Shown here one piece after another: positions 19,671 through 28,206 of a DNA stretch of 64,000 nt. Origin of the DNA: Pseudomonas sp. GD03944 (GTDB lineage: Bacteria > Pseudomonadota > Gammaproteobacteria > Pseudomonadales > Pseudomonadaceae); NCBI RefSeq assembly GCF_029839275.1, contig NZ_JAOCAH010000001.1, forward strand, positions 124,001 to 188,000, in the 5' to 3' direction. The position numbers and the translations under genes were made by a program. Numbering within the stretch: position 1 is the first letter of the stretch; each line of letters starts with the position of its first letter. A model generated the notes under the pieces. It was not told the origin of the DNA. It saw only the letters and a program-made list of their open reading frames with translations, and did not search any database.

Positions 19671-20327
19671 TCACACCACGCCCAGGCGGTAGACCCGCTC
19701 CTCCAGCCGCGTGAGGCCACGTTGCAGGAATCGCCAGTTGTCCCCCAGCACATCCCCCTCTTCCAGTATCTCGACCCGCCAATGTCCGGCGAGCAGCGCC
19801 TGCACCTCTGCATCCGGCACCGAGAACGGTGGCCCGCTCATCTGCGCCTGGTCATAGTCCAGGCTCACCAGCAGGCCAGGCGTGCCGGGCTTCAGCAGGC
19901 GCTTCAGGTGCGCCGCGTAGGCGACCCGCATCTCGGGCGGCAGGGCGATCAACGCAGCGCGGTCGAACAGGGCGTCACACACACCCAGGTGCTCGGGCGT
20001 GAGGGCGAAGACGTCGCCGCAGAAAATCTCCAGGCCGGCGGCGCGATAGACTTGGAACCCATCCCGCTGCTCGACCTGCGGCTGCAGGTGCTGTTCCTGA
20101 AAGAAGTCCTCCACGGCCTTGGGCGACAGTTCCACTCCCACCACCCCGTGCCCCTGGGCGGCCAGCCAGCCCAGGTCGAGGCTTTTGCCGCACAGCGGCA
20201 CCAGCACCCGCGCCTGCGGCGCAAGCCCGAGGGCCGGCCAATGACGCTGTAGATAGGGGTTGACCTCATCGAGGTGAAAACCGATTTCGTTGCGCGACCA
20301 GCGCGTCTGCCAGAACTCTGCGTGCAT
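19671..20327 (-). CDS. tpm: Thiopurine S-methyltransferase
   Basis: 218 aa SAM-dependent methyltransferase. N-terminal [22 protein letters not shown] and the SAM site [20 protein letters not shown] are diagnostic of the TPMT family. Bacterial Tpm also methylates selenium and tellurium oxyanions to volatile forms, giving metalloid resistance. Convergent with htpX. Upstream, 253 bp separate it from the divergent dioxygenase gene and show nothing recognisable beyond expected promoters. Confidence 0.92.
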   Translation of the reverse strand: MHAEFWQTRWSRNEIGFHLDEVNPYLQRHWPALGLAPQARVLVPLCGKSLDLGWLAAQGHGVVGVELSPKAVEDFFQEQHLQPQVEQRDGFQVYRAAGLEIFCGDVFALTPEHLGVCDALFDRAALIALPPEMRVAYAAHLKRLLKPGTPGLLVSLDYDQAQMSGPPFSVPDAEVQALLAGHWRVEILEEGDVLGDNWRFLQRGLTRLEERVYRLGVV

Positions 20328-20580
20328 GCTGTCCTCCCTAGGTGACTTGCCAATCCTCGCCTAAACACCAGGGAAAGGCCAACGGCTCGACGCGCCCTGT
20401 TCAGGCGTAGATCAGCGCCAGCTGTACGACTGTGGTCACGGATTTCCGCGTCGATATCGAAGCGGCTTCGGCGCCAGCCTGCCCTGATCCATCGAGCCAG
20501 TCGATCAAACCGTCGCGCATTCCCGTTTGCTTCCGCTGAATCCCTGATCGAATATCGCTTCACGTCCTCAGGAGTTCACC

Positions 20581-21348
20581 ATGCTACCCAGCCTGTTCAT
20601 TTCCCACGGCTCCCCAATGCTGGCCCTGGAGCCCGGCGCCAGCGGGCCTGCCCTGGCGCGACTGGCAGCAGAACTGCCGCGCCCCAGGGCGATTCTGGTC
20701 GTATCTGCTCACTGGGAAAGCCAGGGACTGTTTCTCAGCAGCGCTGCTCAGCCGGAAACCTGGCACGACTTCGGTGGCTTCCCCCGGCCGCTCTACCAGG
20801 TGCAGTACCCGGCACCCGGTTCACCGGCACTCGCTGCCGAGATCGCCGAGCACCTGAGCCAGGCCGGCCTGCCCGCCCAACTGGACGCGCAGCGCCCGTT
20901 CGATCATGGCACCTGGGTGCCGCTGTCACTGATGTACCCCGAGGCGGATATCCCGGTGGTCCAGCTGTCGCTGCCCAGCCGCCAGGGCCCGGCCCTGCAG
21001 ACCCGGATTGGCCGTGCGCTGGCCGGCCTGCGGGAACAGGGGGTGCTGGTGGTCGGCTCCGGCAGCATCACCCACAACCTCGGCGAACTCGACTGGCGCG
21101 CCGGTCCCGAGACCATCACACCCTGGGCGAAAGCGTTTCGCGACTGGATCGTGGACAAGCTCAGCGAAGATGACGAAGCTGCCCTGCACGACTACCGCCA
21201 GCAGGCGCCCCACGCGGCACGCAACCACCCGAGCGACGAGCACCTGTTGCCGTTGTTCTTCGCCCGCGGCGCCGGTGGATCATTCCAGGTCGAGCACAGC
21301 GGATTCACCTACGGCGCGCTGGGCATGGACATCTACCGCTTCGGCTAG
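20581..21348 (+). CDS. ygiD: YgiD-type class III extradiol dioxygenase (4,5-DOPA dioxygenase family)
   Basis: 255 aa, LigB-fold. H9 (ISHGSP), H44 (SAHWES) and H165 (SITHNLG) match the metal-binding histidines of E. coli YgiD in spacing (35 and about 121 residues); H109 (FDHG) is a likely acid/base residue. E. coli YgiD opens L-DOPA at the 4,5 position. The physiological substrate in Pseudomonas is unknown. Its TAG stop interlocks with that of the convergent helicase gene in a CTAG. Confidence 0.8.
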   Translation: MLPSLFISHGSPMLALEPGASGPALARLAAELPRPRAILVVSAHWESQGLFLSSAAQPETWHDFGGFPRPLYQVQYPAPGSPALAAEIAEHLSQAGLPAQLDAQRPFDHGTWVPLSLMYPEADIPVVQLSLPSRQGPALQTRIGRALAGLREQGVLVVGSGSITHNLGELDWRAGPETITPWAKAFRDWIVDKLSEDDEAALHDYRQQAPHAARNHPSDEHLLPLFFARGAGGSFQVEHSGFTYGALGMDIYRFG

Positions 21349-23285
21349 CTCCGATTGGCGCGAGCCGCCAGCACCTGGGTCGCCCCCTGGGCTTTCTGGG
21401 TGTACCAGAACACTCGGCTGACGCCCCGGGTCACCGCCACATAGGCCAGGCGCAGCGCCTCGTCGCGCATCGCCTGGTCGTAGCTGTTCCTGAAGAAACC
21501 AGACCGGGCATACCAGGCATTGCGCAACGGGTGAGCGTCCGGCGGCTGGCAGTCATCGACGATGATCGCCACCTCTGCCTGCAACCCCTTGGCCCGGTGA
21601 ATGGTGTACGCCTTGACCGGCAGGCGTTTGTCGAGCTGCGCCTGGATGCTCTGGAGCGCGTCATTGCGCCGGCTGAGCACCAGCACCGCGGTGCGTTCCG
21701 CCGACTGGCGCGTGGCGACATGGGCGCATTGCGCCTCGATGTCCTTGAGCAAGGTCGGCAGCTGGTGCTTCAGGGAAAACCGCTGGATGACTCGGACCCC
21801 ATGATCGCCGGGCGCCGTGGCCTTGAAGGCCCGGCAGGTCTTGTCCTGCTTGAACGCCACCCCGTTCAGCACCGCCTCGGCATCACGGATCACCGGGTCG
21901 ATGGAGCGGTAATTGGTTTCCAGCTTGAGCACCGCACTGCTGCCGGCCTTGCCCTTGCCGGGGAAGTGCCGGTCGAAGTCCATGAACAGCTCCGGCGAAC
22001 TGCCGCGCCAGCCATAGATGGATTGCCAGTCGTCACCGATCGCCATCAGCGTCACCGCGTGCCCCTGGCGCGCCAGGCGGCGTTGCACCGCCTGCAGCCA
22101 TTGGACGATCTGGGGCGAAATGTCCTGGAATTCGTCGATCAGCAGGTGCGTGCAGGCGTTGAGCGCTGCTTCGTCGCCCGCCCCCTCTTCCGCCGCCAGA
22201 CGCTGGGTAAGCTGGTCGAACGCCTGGTTGAAGGTCATCACGCCCTGCTCCTGCAGGTGCTTGTGCAGCGCCCGGGAGAACAGCACCAGAGCCTCGGTGA
22301 AACAGCGCTCCCTGGCGGAACAGTTCAACGTGCTGGCGTCCAGGCGATCCGGGACCAGGCCGATACTCTCCATGAAGCCCGCCTGTTGGTGGAACGCCTC
22401 GAACAACGGCAGCGCGGCAAATTCGCCGGCAATGCGGTAGGTGTCGAGGGGCGCCCGGGCGCTCTTGCGCAGTTGACCGTTGGCCATCAGCGGCGGAGCA
22501 GGCAAATCGAGCAGCTCATGCACCCGCTGCCGGAACTCGGGCTCATCGCTGTAACACTGCTGATACACCTGCTTCAGCACACGCTGCTGCGCCGCCCCCA
22601 ACCGTGAAGAGGCGAGCGGGTTGTCCAGCTCTGCCTTGGCGGCGCCCTTGTCGTCCAGCAGTTCGAACCAGGTCGGGTTGCCCAGCAGCGCCTTGGCCTG
22701 CAGGCCCATGGCCGAATGGAAGGTACGCACGCACTGCCGCGCCTGGGAGGCGTCGAAGGGGTAGGACCAGAACGCGAGGACCTTCATCAGGTGCTCACGC
22801 AACTGCGCGCAGGAGGCGTTGGTGAAGGAAATGACCGTCACCCGGGCCGGGTCGATGCCCAGGTGGCAGAGCATGAACACCACCCGCAACACCAGGGTGG
22901 TGGATTTGCCGGAACCGGCGCCGGCAAACACCCGGGTCAGGGGGTGGTCACCGAGAATCATGGCCCACTGCTCGTCCGAGGGCGCACTGATCACGCCGGC
23001 ACTCACCGCCAATGCCACCCGCTCACGCATGGCACTGACCTGGCTGCTCTCGACCGGCAGCAGCGCCGGGCCATAGATCGCGCCGCCCTTGGCCTTGGCA
23101 GTTTTTCCGGTCTTGCCTGCGGCCGCCTTGCGAGGCGCTGCCGCACGTTTGCGCTGGCGCGGCGCCGGCTTCTTCTGCTGTTCGGCGGCTTCGCGCTCGG
23201 CACGCAGGTACGCCGCCGTCCTTGGGAAATAGCGGGCCAGGACCGTGGAAACGAACGACTTGTAACGTGCGACGGCAGAGCGCAT
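21345..23285 (-). CDS. UvrD/Rep-like superfamily 1 DNA helicase
   Basis: 646 aa SF1A helicase. A Lys/Ala/Arg-rich disordered N-terminal segment (about 35-68) precedes the motor. Q-motif region around PSDEQWAMI, Walker A GAGSGKST at 122-129, motif II IDEFQDIS, motif III GDDWQSIYGWRG, motif IV ETNYRS, motif V TIHRAKGLQ and motif VI VAVTRGVSRV are all intact, so it should be an active ATP-dependent 3'-5' translocase. It is not standard UvrD or Rep (shorter, with a different N-terminus). It is 0.8 kb from the ku-ligD repair operon, on the opposite strand; a functional tie is speculative. Confidence 0.83.
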   Translation of the reverse strand: MRSAVARYKSFVSTVLARYFPRTAAYLRAEREAAEQQKKPAPRQRKRAAAPRKAAAGKTGKTAKAKGGAIYGPALLPVESSQVSAMRERVALAVSAGVISAPSDEQWAMILGDHPLTRVFAGAGSGKSTTLVLRVVFMLCHLGIDPARVTVISFTNASCAQLREHLMKVLAFWSYPFDASQARQCVRTFHSAMGLQAKALLGNPTWFELLDDKGAAKAELDNPLASSRLGAAQQRVLKQVYQQCYSDEPEFRQRVHELLDLPAPPLMANGQLRKSARAPLDTYRIAGEFAALPLFEAFHQQAGFMESIGLVPDRLDASTLNCSARERCFTEALVLFSRALHKHLQEQGVMTFNQAFDQLTQRLAAEEGAGDEAALNACTHLLIDEFQDISPQIVQWLQAVQRRLARQGHAVTLMAIGDDWQSIYGWRGSSPELFMDFDRHFPGKGKAGSSAVLKLETNYRSIDPVIRDAEAVLNGVAFKQDKTCRAFKATAPGDHGVRVIQRFSLKHQLPTLLKDIEAQCAHVATRQSAERTAVLVLSRRNDALQSIQAQLDKRLPVKAYTIHRAKGLQAEVAIIVDDCQPPDAHPLRNAWYARSGFFRNSYDQAMRDEALRLAYVAVTRGVSRVFWYTQKAQGATQVLAARANRS

Positions 23286-23440
23286 TCGACGATTTTCATC
23301 CAGGGCGTGATGTATACCGTTGAATGATAAGTGGTTTTAGCCGCCGTCGGGATACTGGCAGAAGGCTTTGGTAGGGCGCCCCAAGCGCCCCCTCCCCTCA
23401 CAGCCGTGCCGGTACTCGCTATGGCGCCATTGGCATGGCG

Positions 23441-23854
23441 CTACTCGCTGCCCGCCTCGAGGTCGCCGGTCTGCGCCAGGATTTCGAGGGTGTGCACCAG
23501 GGTCCGGATGGACTCGAGGGCCGGCAGACCGGCCAGGGTCACCACCATCGGCTCACCCTCGCCCCGGGGAATGTGGGTACCGGGCAGCCCGGTGCGGTTG
23601 TAGACCAGGAGGTGTTGCGCCAGGGCGCTGCCCTTCAGGAAACGGGTCACGTCCACACCGGCACTGCGGGCCAGGCCATCATTGATGATCAACAGGTCGA
23701 ATGGCTCGTCGGTGTACTGGGCTCGCAGGCGCACCTCATCGAAGTGGCTCACCAGCACGATCCGGTACTGGCCGATACGGTTGAGCATGGCTTCGATGCT
23801 CAAGCGGTTACTGGGAAGGGCGTCGGCGACAAGCATGCGCATCGATGTATTCAC
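23441..23854 (-). CDS. Degenerate receiver-domain protein
   Basis: 137 aa, one CheY-like domain with no output domain. The fold pattern is recognisable (MRMLVADALPSNRLSIEAML, PFDLLIINDGLA), but the phosphoacceptor position reads Asn (N58) followed by Asp, and the N-terminal acidic pair is reduced to a single Asp (D11). Classical phosphorylation is therefore doubtful. An alternative start is M5 or M7. It is divergent from ku, with about 190 bp between the starts. Confidence 0.7.
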   Translation of the reverse strand: MNTSMRMLVADALPSNRLSIEAMLNRIGQYRIVLVSHFDEVRLRAQYTDEPFDLLIINDGLARSAGVDVTRFLKGSALAQHLLVYNRTGLPGTHIPRGEGEPMVVTLAGLPALESIRTLVHTLEILAQTGDLEAGSE

Positions 23855-24047
23855 CTTGAGCTCCCTGCGTGTCCAGTGAATGGACGGTCAGGCTAAGGCT
23901 CGAAAACCGCGCATCCATAGAGTCCGATTCTCGCTCCGGCGTAGGAAATATCCGCCATTCCGGCGGCTGCCAGCCTGGGAAAAAGCTGAAACTTTTGCCA
24001 GGCGCCGCGGGTCACCAGAAAACCCATCCCCTGGAGGAAACACGGCA

Positions 24048-24935
24048 ATGGCACGGGCAATCTGGAAAGGCGCGATCAGTTTCGGCTTGGTGCACATCCC
24101 GGTGGCCCTGGTGTCGGCCACTTCCTCCCAGGGCGTCGATTTCGACTGGCTGGACAAGCGCAGCATGGACCCGGTCGGCTACAAGCGCATCAATAAGGTC
24201 ACCGGCAAGGAAGTCACCAAGGAGCACATCGTCAAAGGAGTGGAGTACGAAAAGGGTCGCTATGTGGTGCTGAGCGAGGACGAAATCCGTTCCGCCCACC
24301 CCGTTTCCACCCAGACCATCGATATCTTCGCCTTCGTCGACAGCCCACAGATTCCCCTGCAACACATCGACACCCCCTACTTCCTGGCCCCGGACAAGCG
24401 CGGCGGCAAGGTGTATGCCCTGCTGCGCGAAACCCTGCGCAAGACCGACAAGGTGGCCCTGGCCCATGTGGTGCTGCACACCCGCCAGCACCTGGCCGCC
24501 CTGATGCCGCTGGAGTCGGCGCTGGTCCTGGTGATGCTGCGCTGGCCCGCCGAGGTGCGCGGCCTGGACGAACTGGGCCTGGGGGCCGACGTGATCAAGC
24601 CGCAACTGGCCAAGAGCGAGCTGGACATGGCCAAGCGCCTGGTCGAGGACATGAGCACCGACTGGCAACCGGATGATTACCGCGACAGCTTCGAAGACAA
24701 GATCATGGCCCTGGTGGAGAAGAAAGCCCGGGCCGGCAAGCTCGAAGACGTGGAGCGCGCCCCGGGCGAGCAGGAACGCAAGTCCGCGGATGTCATCGAC
24801 CTGACCGAAATGCTCAAGCGCAGCCTGGGTGGACGCCCCTCCGGCAAGGCCCCGCGCAAGACCGCGAGCAAGACCGGCAAGAGCAGCGATGGCTCCGCTC
24901 CCACCAGGAAAACCGCCAAGAAATCCCAAGCCTGA
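24048..24935 (+). CDS. ku: Non-homologous end joining protein Ku
   Basis: 295 aa bacterial Ku. Homodimer that encircles DNA ends and recruits LigD. N-terminal ARAIWKGAISFGLVHIPV and the conserved core (Ku beta-barrel, YFLAPDKRGGKVYALLRETL) are unmistakable. The last 40 or so residues are Lys/Ser/Ala-rich, a DNA-binding tail. The frame is open upstream to 23880, but the ATG at 24048 has GGAGG about 8 nt before it and gives the family N-terminus. ligD starts 27 nt after it, an NHEJ operon. Confidence 0.95.
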   Translation: MARAIWKGAISFGLVHIPVALVSATSSQGVDFDWLDKRSMDPVGYKRINKVTGKEVTKEHIVKGVEYEKGRYVVLSEDEIRSAHPVSTQTIDIFAFVDSPQIPLQHIDTPYFLAPDKRGGKVYALLRETLRKTDKVALAHVVLHTRQHLAALMPLESALVLVMLRWPAEVRGLDELGLGADVIKPQLAKSELDMAKRLVEDMSTDWQPDDYRDSFEDKIMALVEKKARAGKLEDVERAPGEQERKSADVIDLTEMLKRSLGGRPSGKAPRKTASKTGKSSDGSAPTRKTAKKSQA

Positions 24936-24962
24936 TACAGGCCGGTCAACAGGTCGCCCTCC

Positions 24963-27491
24963 ATGGCCAAGTCAGTGAGCGAGTACACCCGCAAGCGCAA
25001 CTTCGACATCACCTCCGAACCGCCAGAGGTCGCGCCGCCGCGCCGAGGCAAGAAGGCCGCCTCTTCCCTGCGCTTCGTGATCCAGAAGCACGACGCCCGC
25101 AACCTGCACTATGACTTTCGCCTGGAGCTCGGCGGCACCCTGAAAAGCTGGGCCGTCCCCAAGGGGCCCAGCCTGGACCCGACGCAGAAACGCCTGGCGG
25201 TGCATGTCGAGGACCATCCGCTGGGGTATGGCACCTTCGAGGGCACCATTCCGGAAGGCCAGTACGGCGCTGGCGACGTAATCGTCTGGGACCACGGCGT
25301 CTGGCAGCCCCAGGGCGATCCGCAGGCGGCGTACGAGGCCGGCAAACTGAAATTCACCCTGATCGGCGAAAAGCTCTCCGGCGACTGGACCCTGGTACGC
25401 ACCCGCCTGCGCGGCAGCAGTGACAAGCAGCAGTGGCTGCTGATCAAGGAACAGGATTCGCAGGCTCGCCCCGTCGCGGACTACGACGTGCTGCAGGCGC
25501 TGCCCAAAAGCGTGCTGAGCGACGCCGCCGTCGGCGAAAAAAGGGCGAAGCCCAAGGCCAGGAGCAAAGCCGCACCGCGCCGCACCCGGCAGACGGCACC
25601 TGCCCTGCCCGAACAGCTTTCGCCCCAACTGGCGACCCTGGTGGATCGCCCGCCCAGCGGTGACTGGCATTACGAGGTCAAGCTCGACGGTTACCGGATC
25701 ATGGCGCGTATCCAGGATGGCAACGTCCAGCTCCTGACGCGCAACGGCCACGACTGGACTGAGCGCCTGCCCCGGCAGGTCAAGGCCCTTGCCGCACTCA
25801 AGCTGCGCGACAGCTGGCTGGATGGCGAGGTGGTGGTGCTCAACGAAAACGACCTTCCGGACTTCCAAGCCCTGCAGAATGCCTTCGACACGGGGCGCAG
25901 CCTGGACGTCATCTACTACCTGTTCGATGCGCCGTTCCTGAATGGCGAGGACCTGCGCGAACGACCGCTGGAGGAGCGCCGCGCCGCCCTGAAAGCAGCG
26001 CTTGGCAGCAAACGCAGCAAGCTGCTGCGCTACTCCGAGGCCTTCGCCGCGCACCACCGGGACATTTTCGAAAGCGCTTGCGCCCTGTCGCTGGAGGGCG
26101 TGATCGGCAAGCGGGCCGGCAGCCCGTATGTGTCACGGCGCAGCCCGGACTGGATCAAGCTCAAATGCCGCCTGCGCCAGGAGTTCGTGATCCTGGGCTA
26201 CACCCGCCCCCAGGGATCGCGCAGCGGCTTCGGTGCGTTGCTGCTGGGCGTCAACGGGGCGGATGGCCTGACCTACGCCGGCCGCGTGGGCACGGGCTTC
26301 GACCAGGCCATGCTGAAGCACCTGCATGAGCAGATGCGCGAGCGCGAGCGCCGTACCTCCCCCCTTGACAAACCGCTGACGGCTGCCCAGGCACGCGGGG
26401 TGCAGTGGATAGAGCCAGACCTGGTGGGTGAAGTCGAGTTCGCCGAATGGACCCGTGAGGGCGTGGTACGCCAGGCGGCATTCATCGCCTTGCGCACGGA
26501 CAAGCCAGCCAGCGAAATCGTCCGCGAGCAGGCGCAATCGCCGAAACAGCTGGCGTCCAAAAAAAACGCGACCTCAAGCTCACGCGCCAGCAAAAACGCC
26601 ACCGTGGCTGGTGTGCGGATCACCCACCCCGAGCGGGTGATCGACCCGCAAAGCGGCACCACCAAGCTGAAACTGGCCGAGTTCTACGCCGCCATCAGCC
26701 CCTGGCTGCTGCCCCAGTTGAGCGAACGCCCGGTGTCCCTGCTGCGGGCGCCAGAAGGGGCCGAGGGCGAGCAGTTCTTCCAGAAACACGCCGAGCGCCT
26801 GGCCATCCCCCATATCAAGCACCTGGACCCGGCGCTGGACCCCGGCCATGCCCGGCTGATGGAGATCGACAGCGTCGAGGCACTGGTGGGCGCGGTGCAG
26901 ATGGGCACCATCGAGCTGCACACCTGGGGCGCTACCACCGACCGGATCGAAACCCCTGACCTGTTCGTTCTCGACCTCGACCCGGACCCGGCCCTGCCCT
27001 GGAAAAGCATGCTGGAAGCGACCCAGCTGACCCTCACCGTGCTGGATGAGCTCAAGCTGCAGGCGTTTCTGAAGACCAGTGGTGGCAAGGGTATGCACAT
27101 CATCGTACCGCTGGCCCGCAAGGACGACTGGGACAGCGTCAAGGCTTTCGCCAAGGCCATCTCCCAGTTCCTTGCCCGGCAGTTGCCGGAACGCTTCACC
27201 GCCACCATGGGACCGAAGAACCGGGTGGGCAAGATTTTCGTCGATTACCTGCGCAACGCCCGGGGTGCCAGCACCGTGGCCGCCTATTCGGTACGTGCCA
27301 GACCGGGCTTCGCCGTGTCGGTGCCAATCAGTCGGGAAGAACTGCCGACGCTGCAGAGCGCCCAGCAATGGAACATCGACAGCCTGCCAGGACGCCTGGA
27401 GGGGCTGAAAGCCGACCCCTGGAAGGGCTACGCCCACCGGCAACGGCTGACGGCGGGCATGTGGGATCGGCTGGAAGCCGAGAAGCCTTGA
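24963..27491 (+). CDS. ligD: Multifunctional NHEJ DNA ligase D
   Basis: 842 aa, domain order phosphoesterase-ligase-polymerase as in P. aeruginosa LigD (840 aa). PE residues H43, H49, D51, R53 and H85 follow the known pattern by one-residue offset. The ligase nucleophile is K240 in YEVKLDGYR. In the polymerase/primase domain the metal-binding pair D671 and D673 is in LDLDPDP, with the SGGKGMH motif later. Seals and fills in double-strand breaks held by Ku. Ends 24 bp from the convergent response regulator, with no visible terminator. Confidence 0.95.
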   Translation: MAKSVSEYTRKRNFDITSEPPEVAPPRRGKKAASSLRFVIQKHDARNLHYDFRLELGGTLKSWAVPKGPSLDPTQKRLAVHVEDHPLGYGTFEGTIPEGQYGAGDVIVWDHGVWQPQGDPQAAYEAGKLKFTLIGEKLSGDWTLVRTRLRGSSDKQQWLLIKEQDSQARPVADYDVLQALPKSVLSDAAVGEKRAKPKARSKAAPRRTRQTAPALPEQLSPQLATLVDRPPSGDWHYEVKLDGYRIMARIQDGNVQLLTRNGHDWTERLPRQVKALAALKLRDSWLDGEVVVLNENDLPDFQALQNAFDTGRSLDVIYYLFDAPFLNGEDLRERPLEERRAALKAALGSKRSKLLRYSEAFAAHHRDIFESACALSLEGVIGKRAGSPYVSRRSPDWIKLKCRLRQEFVILGYTRPQGSRSGFGALLLGVNGADGLTYAGRVGTGFDQAMLKHLHEQMRERERRTSPLDKPLTAAQARGVQWIEPDLVGEVEFAEWTREGVVRQAAFIALRTDKPASEIVREQAQSPKQLASKKNATSSSRASKNATVAGVRITHPERVIDPQSGTTKLKLAEFYAAISPWLLPQLSERPVSLLRAPEGAEGEQFFQKHAERLAIPHIKHLDPALDPGHARLMEIDSVEALVGAVQMGTIELHTWGATTDRIETPDLFVLDLDPDPALPWKSMLEATQLTLTVLDELKLQAFLKTSGGKGMHIIVPLARKDDWDSVKAFAKAISQFLARQLPERFTATMGPKNRVGKIFVDYLRNARGASTVAAYSVRARPGFAVSVPISREELPTLQSAQQWNIDSLPGRLEGLKADPWKGYAHRQRLTAGMWDRLEAEKP

Positions 27492-27515
27492 AACGCAGCC
27501 GCTTGAGGTACGCAC

Positions 27516-28142
27516 TCAGGCCAGGTCATTGCGCTTGGCGAATTCGGCAAGCGTGATCAGCGACTTCATGTGCAACTTGTCGATCAGCCGCATCTTGTAG
27601 GTGCTGACCGTCTTGTTGCTCAGCAGCAGGCGCTCGCCGATCTCCTTGTTGCTGTAACCCCGGGCAAGATGCTGGAGAATCGACAGCTCGCGATTGGACA
27701 ACTTCTCGATCAGCGCCCGCTCGCTGTTGCTCGCCTCTCCCTGGGCCGGCCGTGCCGCCAGTACGGGGAAGTGAATGAACCCGGACGTGACCGCACGCAA
27801 TGCCCGCTGCAGCTCTACCAGGCTATCGGTCTTCGAGAAGAAGCCGTTGGCACCAGCGGTCATGCAGCGCACCGAATAGCTTTCGGCCGTTTGGGCGGTC
27901 AGCACCAGGATCTTGCAGGGCAGCCCCAGTTGCCGAACGCGGCTGATCACCCCCAGCCCGTCCAACCGAGGCATGCCGATATCCAGCAGGATCAGGTTCG
28001 GCCTGTGCTGACGCGCCAGCTGAACAGCCTCGACGCCATCACCACACTCGGCCACCACCTCGTAACGCTCTCGCTGGAGCAGCAACCGCAGGGACAGACG
28101 GATAAGTGGATGGTCATCCACGATCATCGCCGTGCTCATCAT
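27516..28142 (-). CDS. NarL/FixJ-type response regulator (BvgA/RocA-like)
   Basis: 208 aa from the ATG at 28142 (a further ATG follows directly; an upstream in-frame start at 28163 is less likely because AGGGAC precedes 28142). Receiver with D9-D10, phosphoacceptor D54 (LILLDIGMP) and a conserved TA...K pattern; LuxR helix-turn-helix at the C-terminus (LSNRELSILQHLARGYSNKE, KTVSTYKMRLIDKL). Similar in build to BvgA/EvgA and to P. aeruginosa RocA1. It lies 64 nt downstream of the receiver-EAL gene, but no hybrid kinase of RocS type is encoded in the window. Confidence 0.83.
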   Translation of the reverse strand: MMSTAMIVDDHPLIRLSLRLLLQRERYEVVAECGDGVEAVQLARQHRPNLILLDIGMPRLDGLGVISRVRQLGLPCKILVLTAQTAESYSVRCMTAGANGFFSKTDSLVELQRALRAVTSGFIHFPVLAARPAQGEASNSERALIEKLSNRELSILQHLARGYSNKEIGERLLLSNKTVSTYKMRLIDKLHMKSLITLAEFAKRNDLA

Positions 28143-28206
28143 TGTCCCTGCCTGTCGTTGCACACCAATGCCACAAGGTCAGCACCTTCCGTGTACAGGG
28201 CACGAC

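Noticed and set aside
19949..20563. 204-aa minus-strand frame extending upstream of tpm
   Set aside because: Out of frame with tpm and Arg/Ser-rich; the tpm frame carries all family motifs.
23341..23440. GC-rich inverted repeat (GGGCG/CGCCC) between the helicase start and the receiver gene
   Set aside because: Short stem with irregular loop; not distinguishable from chance in this base composition.
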